From Clostridium collagenovorans DSM 3089 (GTDB lineage: Bacteria > Bacillota > Clostridia > Clostridiales > Clostridiaceae): a DNA stretch of 64,000 bases. This document shows positions 1-9,460 of this stretch, piece by piece. The position numbers and the translations under genes were made by a program. Below the pieces are notes generated by a model, which saw only the letters and a list, made by a program, of their open reading frames with translations, was not told where the DNA came from and did not search any database. The stretch is from the NCBI RefSeq assembly GCF_900130005.1, contig NZ_FQXP01000008.1:1-64000 (forward strand), given 5' to 3'. Positions within the stretch are counted from its first letter, which is position 1. Each line of letters begins with the position of its first letter.

Positions 1-438
1 TTTAGCTAATGTAGCTAAATCTTTTTTACCTTGACAAGCACCGTGCTCAGCATCTACTCTAGCTTGTAAGTTAGCTTTTGTATCAGCAGCTACAACCTCA
101 CCTAATAATTCAGCGAATTTAGCAGCGTGTTCAGCTTCTTCCCAAGCTATTCTCTTGTAAGCTTCAGCAACTTCTGGGTATCCTTCTCTATCAGCTTGTC
201 TACTCATTGCTAAGTACATTCCAACTTCTGTACACTCGCCCATGAAGTTAGCATTTAATCCTTCAAGGATTCTTGGATCTACATCTTTAGCTATTCCTAC
301 TCTGTGCTCATCAGCCCAAGCTAATCCTTCAGTTTTTTCTATAAATTTTTCTGATCCAACATGGCATAATGGACACTCTTGTGGAGCTGTTTCTCCCTCG
401 TGAATATAACCACATACTGTACAAACAAATTTTTTCAT
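1..438 (-). CDS. Reverse rubrerythrin (NADH peroxidase component), 3' end outside window
   Basis: The minus strand is open from ATG (438-436) to the window edge, 146 codons without a stop. It begins with a rubredoxin-type iron site, CTVCGYIHEG followed by CPLCH, and continues with a ferritin-like diiron helix (EEAEHAAKFAELLGE). This N-terminal rubredoxin/C-terminal diiron order is that of clostridial reverse rubrerythrin, a cytosolic protein reducing peroxide or oxygen with electrons from NADH via rubredoxin oxidoreductase. A GGAGGG ribosome-binding site precedes the ATG. The last tens of residues are missing because the window starts here. It is divergent from dnaE across a 655-bp gap. Family assignment is sure; the exact paralogue is not. 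Confidence 0.92.
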   Translation of the reverse strand, partial: MKKFVCTVCGYIHEGETAPQECPLCHVGSEKFIEKTEGLAWADEHRVGIAKDVDPRILEGLNANFMGECTEVGMYLAMSRQADREGYPEVAEAYKRIAWEEAEHAAKFAELLGEVVAADTKANLQARVDAEHGACQGKKDLATLAK

Positions 439-534
439 AATTAAACCCTCCCGAAATTTTAATATATTAATTAACTTTTTAATCTTTTTCTATTTAACTT
501 TGGTTTCATTTAGTAACCATCTCTTGGCTACAAG

Positions 535-550
535 ATTATTATATAATAAT
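535..550. promoter_or_regulatory. 16-bp perfect AT palindrome upstream of reverse rubrerythrin
   Basis: The 16 bases ATTATTATATAATAAT are a perfect inverted repeat about 100 bp upstream of the rubrerythrin start. Reverse rubrerythrin genes in Clostridium are known targets of the peroxide repressor PerR, whose Fur-like box is also an AT-rich palindrome. The spacing here does not match the canonical PerR box exactly, so this is only a candidate operator, and in DNA this AT-rich chance palindromes occur. Confidence 0.25.
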
Positions 551-1077
551 AATTATCCGTTAGCAATGGGTTTTTAAAAAAATATTTAAATTTTTAAAAA
601 AACTTTTTTATAGGTTTAGAGTGAAGATATCTTTAATTTAAAAGAAAGATTTACCTCAATATAAAATTAAACTATCTACATTAATAGGTTACTTTAGATG
701 TATTAACTACCCCAAGTTAAAATTAGATTAAATAAGTGTATAACTTTATTAAAAAAATACTTTTAATTAGTAAGACTATATATAATAGAAACCCCGTAAA
801 TAATAACCGCTTTAAACTAAAACTTTTTACTTAAGCTCAACTTTGGTAATACTAATAAGTAAATACTACAATAGTAATACAGGTTGTCTTTAAGTTTAAT
901 TACTTAAGCTATAAATACTGAAAAGACTTTCAATGTTTATATTTCACAAGTATAATTATAGGTAATACAAAGTAACAAAATAAAATATTAAATAAAATTT
1001 GGTAACTATTAAAGATATAATATCATAATTTGTCATAAATACCAAATGAAAATTGAGGTTGATTTTAAAAATTCTGA
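551..1077. other. AT-rich intergenic region, no gene seen
   Basis: This divergent intergenic stretch between the rubrerythrin and dnaE has no open frame with a ribosome-binding site on either strand and no recognisable RNA. It must hold the dnaE promoter, but I could not pick a convincing -35/-10 pair. A short ACTTAAGCT word occurs twice (near 832 and 902); I attach no function to it. Confidence 0.4.
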
Positions 1078-1093
1078 AAAAGGAGTGTGAACA

Positions 1094-4000
1094 ATGAAAG
1101 AAATTTTAAGTGAAGAGAACTTAGGAGAGTTTGTTCACTTGCATGTTCATACGGAATATAGTTTGCTAGATGGTTCGGGGAAGATATCTAAACTTATTAG
1201 TAGAGCTAAAGAGTTAGGTATGAAGAGTATAGCCATAACTGATCATGGAACTATGTTTGGATGCGTAGAATTTTATAAGCAAGCAAAGGCTCAAGGAATT
1301 AAACCTATAATAGGATGTGAAACATATGTAGTTCCTAAATCTATGCATATAAAGCAAGTGGATAAAGATAACGAAACTTATCATTTAGTACTTCTTGTAA
1401 AGAATGAAATTGGATATCAGAACCTTATGAAGATAGTTTCTAAGGCTTCAATTGAAGGATTTTATTATAAACCTAGAACAGACCATGAGTATTTAAAGGC
1501 TCATAGTGAGGGATTGATAGCACTTAGTGCCTGTTTAGGTGGAGAAGTACAAAAATATTTATCAAGAGGAAATAAAGAAAAAGCAAAGGAAACAGCACGG
1601 AAATATAAGGAAATATTCAAAGATGGATTTTACTTAGAACTTCAGTATCATGGAGTTGATGAGCAATTAGCAGTTAATGAGGCACTTATAGAGCTTTCAA
1701 AGGAAACAGATATTCCCTTAGTATGTACCAATGATGTGCATTATATAAAGCAGGAAGACTCTAAGTCTCATGACATATTACTTTGTATACAAACAGGAAA
1801 AAATTTAGATGACACTGATAGAATGAGATATCCATCAGATCAATTTTATTTAAAGTCACCTGAAGAAATGAAGACACTGTTCTCACATGTACCAGAGGCC
1901 ATTTCTAACACTGTTAAAATAGCAGAACAATGTAATTATGACTACGAGTTTCATAAGTCAAAATTACCTAAATATCCGCTACCAGAGGGAGTAGAAGCCT
2001 TTGATTATTTAAGAGAACTTTGCTTTAAGGGACTAATTGAGAGATACGATGTATTCAAAGATTTATTAGATAAGGAATTTAACCTTGATGAAGTATACAA
2101 GATAGCCGAGAATAATGAAGAAGCTAAAGTATTAGTAGAAAGATTAGACTATGAAGCATCCGTAATAAATCAAATGGGTTATGTAGATTACTTCCTTATA
2201 ACTTGGGACTTTTTTAGATTCTCAAGAGAAAAAAACATAGCAACAGGACCAGGTAGGGGTTCCGGGGCAGGTTCTATAGTATCTTATACACTAGGAATAA
2301 CTAAAATAGACCCAATAAAGTATAACCTGCTATTTGAAAGATTCCTAAACCCAGAGAGAATTAGTATGCCTGATATAGATTCCGATTTTTGCTATGAGCG
2401 AAGAGGCGAAGTTATAGATTATGTTGTAGAGAAGTATGGATTTAATAATGTATCTCAAATAGTAACCTTTGGAACAATGGCTCCAAGGGCGTGCATTAGA
2501 GATGTTGGTAGGGCTATGAATTATTCCTATGCAGAGGTTGATAGAATAGCTAAGATGATTCCAACAGTCTTAGGTATAACTATAGAGAAAGCTTTAGAGA
2601 TGAATCCAGAATTTCAGGAGGCTTATGACGAAGAGCCTAGAGTAAAGGAATTAATAGACGTAGCTAAGGATTTAGAGGGATTACCAAGACATACTTCAAC
2701 TCATGCTGCAGGGGTAGTAATAGCATCACATCCTCTAGTTGAATATGTACCGCTTTTAAAAAATGATGAAAGTATAGTTGCTCAGTTTGACATGACAACT
2801 TTAGAAGAACTTGGACTCCTAAAAATGGACTTCTTAGGCTTAAGGACACTTACAGTTATAAGAGATACTTTAGATATAATAGAGGCAACTAAAGGAATAA
2901 AAATTGATATAGATAAGATTGACTTTGATGATAGAGAAGTTTATAAGATGATTGGTGAAGGTCATACAGCTGGCGTATTCCAACTTGAATCTGCAGGAAT
3001 GACTACCTTTATGAAGGAATTAAAACCTGATAGTTTAGAGGATATCATAGCTGGAATAAGTTTATATAGACCAGGTCCAATGGCTGAGATACCAAGATAC
3101 TTAAAAGGAAAAAGAAATCCAGAGGAAGTACAGTATCACACTGAAAAATTAAGGCCAATACTTGATGTAACATACGGATGTATGGTTTACCAGGAACAGG
3201 TAATGCAGATAGTTAGGGACCTTGCTGGCTATTCTATGGGTAGAAGTGACCTTGTAAGACGTGCCATGTCAAAGAAAAAACACAAGGTAATGGAAGAGGA
3301 AAGAAAGAACTTCATTTATGGTATAACGGATAAAGATGGCAATGTTGAAGTTCCAGGCTGTGTAAGAAATGGCATAGAGGCAGAGGTTGCAGATAAAATT
3401 TATGATTTCATGATGGATTTTGCATCCTATGGATTTAATAAATCACATGCTGCGGCTTATGCTGTAGTAGGTTATCAAACTGCTTATTTAATGAGATATT
3501 ATCCAAAGGAATACATAGCTGCAATGCTTAATAGTGTTATGGGTTCTAATGAAAAAGTATCTTTTTACATAGGATTTGCAAACAAATTAGGAATTCAAGT
3601 ATTGCCACCTGATATAAATGAAAGCTATGGTAAGTTTACTGTTGAAAATGAAAGTATAAGATTCGGTATGGCTGCAATAAAAAATGTAGGTGTGAATGTA
3701 GTTGAAAGTATAGTTAAATCTAGAGAAGAAAAAGGTAAATTCACTAGTTTTATGGAGTTCTGTACAAAGATAGATACATCTGCAATAAATAAAAGAGCAG
3801 TAGAAAGCTTAATAAAATGTGGAGCTTTTGATAATTTTAAAGTCCATCGTTCTCAGCTTTTAGCCGTTTACGAAAAAATTTTAGAAGGTATACACAATAC
3901 CAATAAAAGAAATATAGAGGGACAAATTACTTTATTCGAAAGCTTAGAAAAAACTAATAATAATTTAGAAATTGAATATCCTAAGATTAAGGAGTTCGAA

Positions 4001-4675
4001 AAGAAACATTTATTAGCTATGGAAAAGGAAATGGCAGGAGTATATATAACAGGACATCCTTTAGAAGAGTACGAAGACATTTTAGAAGGCCTTACAAATA
4101 CTAAGCTTTCAGACATTATAGAAGAGAATTCCTTAGAAGAAGTTGAAGAGGAAAACGAAATTGCAAAGGAAGTATTTAAGGTAGCTGATGGTGATAGAGT
4201 AGTAATTGGAGGATTAATCACAGAGGTTAATAGAAAGGTAACTAAAACTAATCAATACATGGCATTCCTAAATTTACAGGATATGTACAGCAGTATTGAA
4301 GTAATAGTATTTCCAAAAACTCTACAAAAATATAACTCTTTAATTAATGAAGATGCTATAGTAGTAATTAAGGGAAGAGTTAGTATAAGAGAAGAGGAAC
4401 AACCTAAGATAATTTGTGAAGATATAGCTCCAGTTATTAAACAAAGTTCAGAAGAAATATTTGTGCTAGTAGAAACAGAAAAAGCAATCCCTATAGTTAT
4501 AAGTGATATAAGAGAAAGTCTTATAAAGCATAAGGGAGATGTGCCGATTTATCTATGCACAAGAAAAGAAAGAAAAAAATATAGGATAGAACCTGGCTTA
4601 TGGGTAGATGGAAGTATTGAAATACTTACATATCTAAGAAATAAATTTGGTGAAAACAGTGTAAAGGTTCAATAA
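1094..4675 (+). CDS. dnaE: DNA polymerase III alpha subunit DnaE
   Basis: This is the replicative-type C-family DNA polymerase, 1,193 aa. The N-terminal PHP domain starts with HLHVHTEYSLLDGSGKI (about residues 15-31) and continues with ITDHGTMFG. The polymerase core has the GPGRGSGAGS motif and the catalytic aspartates in PDIDSDF (residues 426-432). A helix-hairpin-helix region and an OB fold (about 1010-1090) close the protein. There is no 3'-5' exonuclease insertion, which separates it from PolC. In Firmicutes PolC does most synthesis and DnaE extends primers, especially on the lagging strand. The start is fixed by AAAAAGGAGTG upstream. The order dnaE-pfkA-pyk is typical of Clostridium. Confidence 0.97.
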   Translation: MKEILSEENLGEFVHLHVHTEYSLLDGSGKISKLISRAKELGMKSIAITDHGTMFGCVEFYKQAKAQGIKPIIGCETYVVPKSMHIKQVDKDNETYHLVLLVKNEIGYQNLMKIVSKASIEGFYYKPRTDHEYLKAHSEGLIALSACLGGEVQKYLSRGNKEKAKETARKYKEIFKDGFYLELQYHGVDEQLAVNEALIELSKETDIPLVCTNDVHYIKQEDSKSHDILLCIQTGKNLDDTDRMRYPSDQFYLKSPEEMKTLFSHVPEAISNTVKIAEQCNYDYEFHKSKLPKYPLPEGVEAFDYLRELCFKGLIERYDVFKDLLDKEFNLDEVYKIAENNEEAKVLVERLDYEASVINQMGYVDYFLITWDFFRFSREKNIATGPGRGSGAGSIVSYTLGITKIDPIKYNLLFERFLNPERISMPDIDSDFCYERRGEVIDYVVEKYGFNNVSQIVTFGTMAPRACIRDVGRAMNYSYAEVDRIAKMIPTVLGITIEKALEMNPEFQEAYDEEPRVKELIDVAKDLEGLPRHTSTHAAGVVIASHPLVEYVPLLKNDESIVAQFDMTTLEELGLLKMDFLGLRTLTVIRDTLDIIEATKGIKIDIDKIDFDDREVYKMIGEGHTAGVFQLESAGMTTFMKELKPDSLEDIIAGISLYRPGPMAEIPRYLKGKRNPEEVQYHTEKLRPILDVTYGCMVYQEQVMQIVRDLAGYSMGRSDLVRRAMSKKKHKVMEEERKNFIYGITDKDGNVEVPGCVRNGIEAEVADKIYDFMMDFASYGFNKSHAAAYAVVGYQTAYLMRYYPKEYIAAMLNSVMGSNEKVSFYIGFANKLGIQVLPPDINESYGKFTVENESIRFGMAAIKNVGVNVVESIVKSREEKGKFTSFMEFCTKIDTSAINKRAVESLIKCGAFDNFKVHRSQLLAVYEKILEGIHNTNKRNIEGQITLFESLEKTNNNLEIEYPKIKEFEKKHLLAMEKEMAGVYITGHPLEEYEDILEGLTNTKLSDIIEENSLEEVEEENEIAKEVFKVADGDRVVIGGLITEVNRKVTKTNQYMAFLNLQDMYSSIEVIVFPKTLQKYNSLINEDAIVVIKGRVSIREEEQPKIICEDIAPVIKQSSEEIFVLVETEKAIPIVISDIRESLIKHKGDVPIYLCTRKERKKYRIEPGLWVDGSIEILTYLRNKFGENSVKVQ

Positions 4676-4677
4676 AA

Positions 4678-4720
4678 AAATCGCCATTAAATAAAAATAA
4701 CATTAATTTAATGGCGATTT
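4678..4720. terminator. Hairpin terminator after dnaE
   Basis: A perfect 15-bp inverted repeat, AAATCGCCATTAAAT (4678-4692) with its complement at 4706-4720, starts three bases after the dnaE stop. The T-run is better on the minus strand, so it may act in both directions, but no minus-strand gene reaches it. Confidence 0.75.
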
Positions 4721-4904
4721 AAAAAATAATTATCAAAATTGACTTAACATTTTTTCAATAATTAAATATAATTAAAGAAAGACAATTTTTCAAGATTGCC
4801 AAAATAAACTAAGTTTTATAACTCTTGCTTGGAATTAATGTAATATTCAGTAAAATCAAAAGAATAAGGTTCATTAAGTAAATAAGAGATAAGGGGGAGA
4901 GAAG

Positions 4905-5864
4905 ATGAGAACTATAGGAGTATTAACTAGTGGTGGCGATGCACCAGGAATGAACGCCGCAATTAGAGCAGTTGTAAGGACTGGTATAGACCATGGTTTA
5001 AAAGTAATGGGTATACACAGAGGATATAGTGGCCTTATTAATGGAGAAATATTTGAAATGGATAGAAGAAGTGTTTCAGATATAATCCATAAGGGAGGAA
5101 CTATACTTAAAACAGCAAGATGTGAAGAATTTACAACAGATGCTGGAAGAGAAAAGGCTGTAAATGTACTTAAAGTCTTTGGAATAGATGGATTAGTAGT
5201 TATCGGTGGAGATGGTTCTTTTAGAGGAGCACAAGCTCTTTCTAAGCTTGGTGTAGCAGCAGTTGGTATACCAGGTACAATAGATAATGATTTAGCATAC
5301 ACTCAATACACTGTAGGATTTGATACTGCATTAAACACAGTGTTAGATGCTATAAATAAAATTAGAGATACTTCATCATCTCATGAAAGAATAAGTATAA
5401 TAGAGGTCATGGGAAGAAATTGTGGTGATATAGCTCTATATACAGGAATAGCTGGTGGTGCAGAAAAGGTTATCATACCAGAAAAAGGATATGATTTAAA
5501 TGAGTTATGCAGAATAATTATTGAAGGAAAAATAAGAGGAAAGTTACATAATCTTATTTTACTAGCTGAGGGTGTTGGTGGAGCAAATGAATTAGCTAGC
5601 AAAGTAGAAAATGTTACAGGAATAGAAACAAGATCAACAATACTCGGGCATATACAAAGAGGTGGTAGTCCATCAGCCTTCGATAGAATATTAGCATCAA
5701 CAATGGGTGCTAGAGCCGTTGAATTATTAATAGAAGGTAAAAGCTCAAGAGTAGTTGGAGTACAAGGTGGAAAAATATCTGATATGGATATAGACGAAGC
5801 TCTTTCCATGAAACATGAGTTTAATGAATATTTATATAATTTATCAAGAGTATTATCATATTAG
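4905..5864 (+). CDS. pfkA: ATP-dependent 6-phosphofructokinase
   Basis: 319 aa, the usual bacterial PfkA length. It phosphorylates fructose 6-phosphate to fructose 1,6-bisphosphate, the committed step of glycolysis, in the cytosol. Visible motifs are the nucleotide loop TSGGDAPGMNAA (residues 8-19), VIGGDGSFRGA, and the catalytic PGTIDNDL segment whose aspartate is the base. GGDGS is the ATP-type signature rather than the pyrophosphate type. Start ATG follows GGGGGAGAGAAG. It lies 93 bp upstream of pyk, so the two glycolytic genes are very likely co-transcribed, as in other clostridia and bacilli. Confidence 0.97.
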   Translation: MRTIGVLTSGGDAPGMNAAIRAVVRTGIDHGLKVMGIHRGYSGLINGEIFEMDRRSVSDIIHKGGTILKTARCEEFTTDAGREKAVNVLKVFGIDGLVVIGGDGSFRGAQALSKLGVAAVGIPGTIDNDLAYTQYTVGFDTALNTVLDAINKIRDTSSSHERISIIEVMGRNCGDIALYTGIAGGAEKVIIPEKGYDLNELCRIIIEGKIRGKLHNLILLAEGVGGANELASKVENVTGIETRSTILGHIQRGGSPSAFDRILASTMGARAVELLIEGKSSRVVGVQGGKISDMDIDEALSMKHEFNEYLYNLSRVLSY

Positions 5865-5957
5865 TAAAACTATAGGAAGTTTAAGTAAAAGGTATTACAA
5901 AAGGTGGAACTTGGAAAACTAAATCCAAAATATAGCAAAGGGCAGGGTAGTTAGGTT

Positions 5958-7712
5958 ATGAAAAAAACAAAAATAGTATGTACAATAGGTCCAGCAAGCA
6001 ATAATAAGGAAATAATAAAAGAGTTAATAAAAGCAGGAATGAATGCTTCAAGACATAACTTTTCACATGGAGACCATACAAGTCATGCAGAAAATATGGG
6101 ACTAGTAAAAGAAGTTAGAAAAGAAGTAGGAAAACATATAGCAATTGTATTAGATACTAAGGGTCCAGAAATTAGAACAGGAGACTTCAGTGAGCCTAAG
6201 GTTGAACTTAAAGAAGGAAAAGAGTTCACAATAGTATGTGGAGATATGATTGTAGGAAATGACAGCACATGCTCAGTAACTTATGCTGATTTATATAAAG
6301 ATGTTAAATCAGGAGACAAAATACTTATAGATGATGGTTTAGTTGGCTTAGAAGTACAAAGTATAGAAGGAAACAAAATACACTGCGTAGTTACAAACAG
6401 TGGAATAGTTAGTAACCATAAGGGTGTAAACGTTCCAGGAGTATCTATAAAACTACCTGCTTTAACAGAAAAGGATATAGCAGACTTAAAATTCGGTGTG
6501 GAACAAGAAGTTGATATAGTTGCAGCATCTTTCATTAGAACGGGAGAAGACGTTTTAGCAATTAGAAGAACTTTATCAGATTTCGGTGGAGACGATATAC
6601 TTATATTCTCAAAAATAGAAAACAGAGAAGGTGTAGATAATATAGATAAAATTATCAAATTCTCTGACGGTATAATGGTTGCAAGAGGAGACTTAGGTGT
6701 TGAAATACCAACAGAAGAAGTTCCTTTAGTACAAAAAATGATTATTCAAAAATGTAATGAAGCTGGTAAACCAGTTATTACAGCAACACAAATGCTAGAT
6801 TCTATGATGAGAAATCCAAGACCTACAAGAGCAGAAGCTTCAGACGTTGCAAATGCTATATTTGACGGATCAGATGCTATAATGCTTAGTGGAGAAACAG
6901 CAAGCGGAAAATATCCAGTAGAAGCTGTACAAACAATGGCAAAAATTGCAGAAACTACAGAACATTCAGTGGACTATGATGCAGAATTAGAATTTAAAAA
7001 TAAAAAAGGCGTTGTAAGTGTACCAGATGCAATAAGTTTAGCAACATGTACAACAGCAAGACAATTAACAGCAACAGCAATAATTACACCAACACAAAGT
7101 GGAGCTACAGCTAGAAGCGTATCAAAACATAGACCAGAATGTGATATCATAGCAGTAACACCATATGAAAGTGTAGCAAGAAAACTAGCTTTAAACTGGG
7201 GAGTTTACTCCATATTAGCTGAGAAAGTTCCTACAACAGACGAACTTATAGAAACTTGTGCTGATAAAGCAGCAGAAGAAGGCTATGCAAGTAAAGGAGA
7301 TCTAGTAATTATTGCAGCAGGTATTCCAGTAAACTATATTGGAAGTACAAATATGTTAAAAGTTCATATTATAGGAGACATACTAGTTCAAGGAAGAGGA
7401 ATTGGAGATAAATGTGCTTATGGTATGGCTAGAATAGTAAACAATGCTTCAGAAGCAGAAGACATAATAAAACCAGGAAATATCCTAGTTGCAAAAAATA
7501 TAGATGAGTCATATATGAACGTTATAAAATTTGTATCAGGAGTTGTTGTATCAGAAGATATAGCATCAAATGTAGTATTAGCCTGTGAAGAGTTAGATAA
7601 AGCAGTAATATACAAAGCATCAGATGCATTAAGCATGATAAGAACAGGATCATTTATAACAATGGACTCAGACAGAGGATTAGTATATAGCGGAAAAACA
7701 ACTATAAAATAA
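5958..7712 (+). CDS. pyk: Pyruvate kinase with extra C-terminal PEP-utiliser-like domain
   Basis: 584 aa. It transfers phosphate from phosphoenolpyruvate to ADP, the last step of glycolysis. The N-terminus KTKIVCTIGPAS and the active-site segments VARGDLGVEIP and ITATQMLDSM are all intact. Residues from about 480 onward form the additional domain of Firmicute pyruvate kinases, related to the phosphohistidine domain of PEP synthase. Its phospho-acceptor histidine motif is not conserved here, which is normal for this family. The ribosome-binding site is unusually weak (GGGCAGGGTAG, no clear AGGAGG), suggesting dependence on transcription and translation from pfkA upstream. Confidence 0.96.
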   Translation: MKKTKIVCTIGPASNNKEIIKELIKAGMNASRHNFSHGDHTSHAENMGLVKEVRKEVGKHIAIVLDTKGPEIRTGDFSEPKVELKEGKEFTIVCGDMIVGNDSTCSVTYADLYKDVKSGDKILIDDGLVGLEVQSIEGNKIHCVVTNSGIVSNHKGVNVPGVSIKLPALTEKDIADLKFGVEQEVDIVAASFIRTGEDVLAIRRTLSDFGGDDILIFSKIENREGVDNIDKIIKFSDGIMVARGDLGVEIPTEEVPLVQKMIIQKCNEAGKPVITATQMLDSMMRNPRPTRAEASDVANAIFDGSDAIMLSGETASGKYPVEAVQTMAKIAETTEHSVDYDAELEFKNKKGVVSVPDAISLATCTTARQLTATAIITPTQSGATARSVSKHRPECDIIAVTPYESVARKLALNWGVYSILAEKVPTTDELIETCADKAAEEGYASKGDLVIIAAGIPVNYIGSTNMLKVHIIGDILVQGRGIGDKCAYGMARIVNNASEAEDIIKPGNILVAKNIDESYMNVIKFVSGVVVSEDIASNVVLACEELDKAVIYKASDALSMIRTGSFITMDSDRGLVYSGKTTIK

Positions 7713-7972
7713 TAGTTAATATATATAAGAATACCAAAGAAGAAGTAAGAGTTGAGAAAAAAAGTAAAATATAAAGATAAAAAATAAACTTAAATATAAA
7801 ATTAATAAGAAAATAAAAGTGTAAAAAATAAAAATTAATATTTGATTTTTAAAGTCGTCTTTGATATACTAATATAATATGTAAAAAAAATTATATAAAA
7901 GTGTATATAATTTTGAAAAATAGGAAATGATTTAAATAAGCCAAAGGCGACTGATTTTTTCTACACACAACT

Positions 7973-7999
7973 ATGCACCTGAAAAGGTGTATTTTTTTT
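7973..7999 (+). terminator. Strong intrinsic terminator with GAAA tetraloop, 260 bp after pyk
   Basis: ATGCACCT (7973-7980), a GAAA loop and AGGTGTAT (7985-7992) form an 8-bp stem with one G-U pair, followed by eight T. It is the first good terminator after pyk, so the pfkA-pyk message probably has a long 3' untranslated region. Alternatively an independent small RNA ends here. A GCC-AAA-GGC mini-hairpin lies 25 bp upstream. Confidence 0.8.
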
Positions 8000-8425
8000 A
8001 TGCTTTTATAGAGAAAAACATAAAAAATATAAGAGGATACCCCTAAAAGCATAGGATATTTAAAGAAATATCACAAACATAAAGAAGTTAAAAGGTCTAA
8101 GAAAATATAAAATTTAATTAATGGGACTGTCGAACTAAGAATAAACCCTGGAATATACTGTGTTAATTTTAAATATGAAAAACAATATACTGTATGTAAA
8201 TTTTTTAATGCTACAGCTCCTATTAAACTTAGCAGAAAGTAAGTTCATATATTAAAAATAATTCTATTGCAATATACACCCTGTAATATTAAAGCTAAAA
8301 TATAATATCTCAGTGAATTTAAATATTTCACTGTAAGTATATAATTAATAAGCTTATATTATAGAAAAAATATTTTTATACTAATCTTGAAGTGTATAAA
8401 ATCCCTTTAAAAGTAAATACTATTT
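8000..8425. other. Intergenic stretch upstream of the DUF1540 gene, nothing recognised
   Basis: About 430 bp of AT-rich sequence with no supported frame. I see no RNA family consensus. It should contain the promoter of the DUF1540 gene. Confidence 0.4.
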
Positions 8426-8442
8426 TTAGAGGTGATGAGATA

Positions 8443-8802
8443 ATGGCATATTCATTAAGTTGTAATTGTACAAACTGCGTAAACAATGAAAGAGGTTTAT
8501 GTGAAGCTAATAATATTAATGTTTCAGGTATGAATGCACACGCTAGTCAAGGAACTCAATGCGATACCTTTATGGAAAAGGGATTGAAAAATGCATTTTC
8601 TAGCATGAGCAACATTAATGTAGCAGGAGAATTAAAACAATTATATAGTAACGCATCCATTGAAATGGCCCCTAATATTAGATGTAGTGCACTAAATTGT
8701 AGGTATAATAGTAATCAAATGTGTACTGCAAGCGACGTGAAAATCGATGGAACAAGAGCGATCACAAGCTCTAAGACTTGTTGTGATACTTTTATAGAAT
8801 AG
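8443..8802 (+). CDS. DUF1540 protein with two cysteine-rich repeats
   Basis: 119 aa from the ATG at 8443, chosen because AGAGGTGATGAGATA lies just before it; an in-frame ATG 17 codons upstream has no ribosome-binding site. The protein is two copies of the DUF1540 module: Cx4C, a further Cys, GMNA or GTRA, and a final C-D-T-F (about residues 7-45 and 80-119). The paired cysteine pattern suggests metal or disulphide binding. DUF1540 proteins are common in spore-forming Firmicutes; their function is not established. Terminators sit on both sides, so it is monocistronic. Confidence 0.85.
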   Translation: MAYSLSCNCTNCVNNERGLCEANNINVSGMNAHASQGTQCDTFMEKGLKNAFSSMSNINVAGELKQLYSNASIEMAPNIRCSALNCRYNSNQMCTASDVKIDGTRAITSSKTCCDTFIE

Positions 8803-8831
8803 TTAATTAAGAAAGTTAAAATTAAATCTAT

Positions 8832-8884
8832 GCACAATTCAAGGATTAAGTTTTAGTTATTAAGTCTTTGAATTGTGCTTTTTC
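8832..8884 (+). terminator. Terminator after the DUF1540 gene
   Basis: GCACAATTCAA (from 8832) pairs with TTGAATTGTGC (ending near 8878), followed by a run of T. The loop is long and partly paired. Confidence 0.8.
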
Positions 8885-9445
8885 TTTGTATTTAAATTCG
8901 TAAAATCTATTGAATTATTTATATCATAATTGGTATACTTTAAGTATTGCATTTAAAAGAGATAAAAATTAAAGAAGTATTTTGTACCATATAAATAGTA
9001 AAAACAATAATAAAAATTTAAGTGTAAAATCATACTAAAAAATTTCTTATATTAAGGCATTATATATAAATTATAAACTGTAGAAAATAAATAATATCTA
9101 CTTTATAGATTAAGCAAAAAATTAACCAAGTATAAAGCTTAGCAAAAAATAAAGTATGACAAAGTACCTTTAAAGCTCATAATGGATATTATCAATGCAG
9201 GTATATTCTAAAAACAGTTTTCATTATATTTAGATTTAATTGTAATTAAAGAAGAGAATTAAACCTAAATATAAGCGTGCAAAAATGAAAACCCGAAAAT
9301 ATACAATAATAAATAAAAGAAAGTTTAGTATAAAAGTTAAAAATATTTACGCAAAATCTTATAGGCGAAAGTAAATTGAAAAATAAAAAATCAAAGATAA
9401 GGTTAAACGTAAATAAGAAGTAAAGATATATGGGTACAAAAGTCA
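8885..9445. other. AT-rich intergenic region upstream of rlmD, nothing recognised
   Basis: About 560 bp without a supported frame or RNA motif. It presumably contains the rlmD promoter. Confidence 0.4.
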
Positions 9446-9460
9446 GAAAGGTGAAACTAA

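Noticed and set aside
5381..5809. Long minus-strand frames opposite pfkA, pyk and dnaE
   Set aside because: They mirror strong housekeeping genes, lack ribosome-binding sites, and have serine/proline-rich shadow composition.
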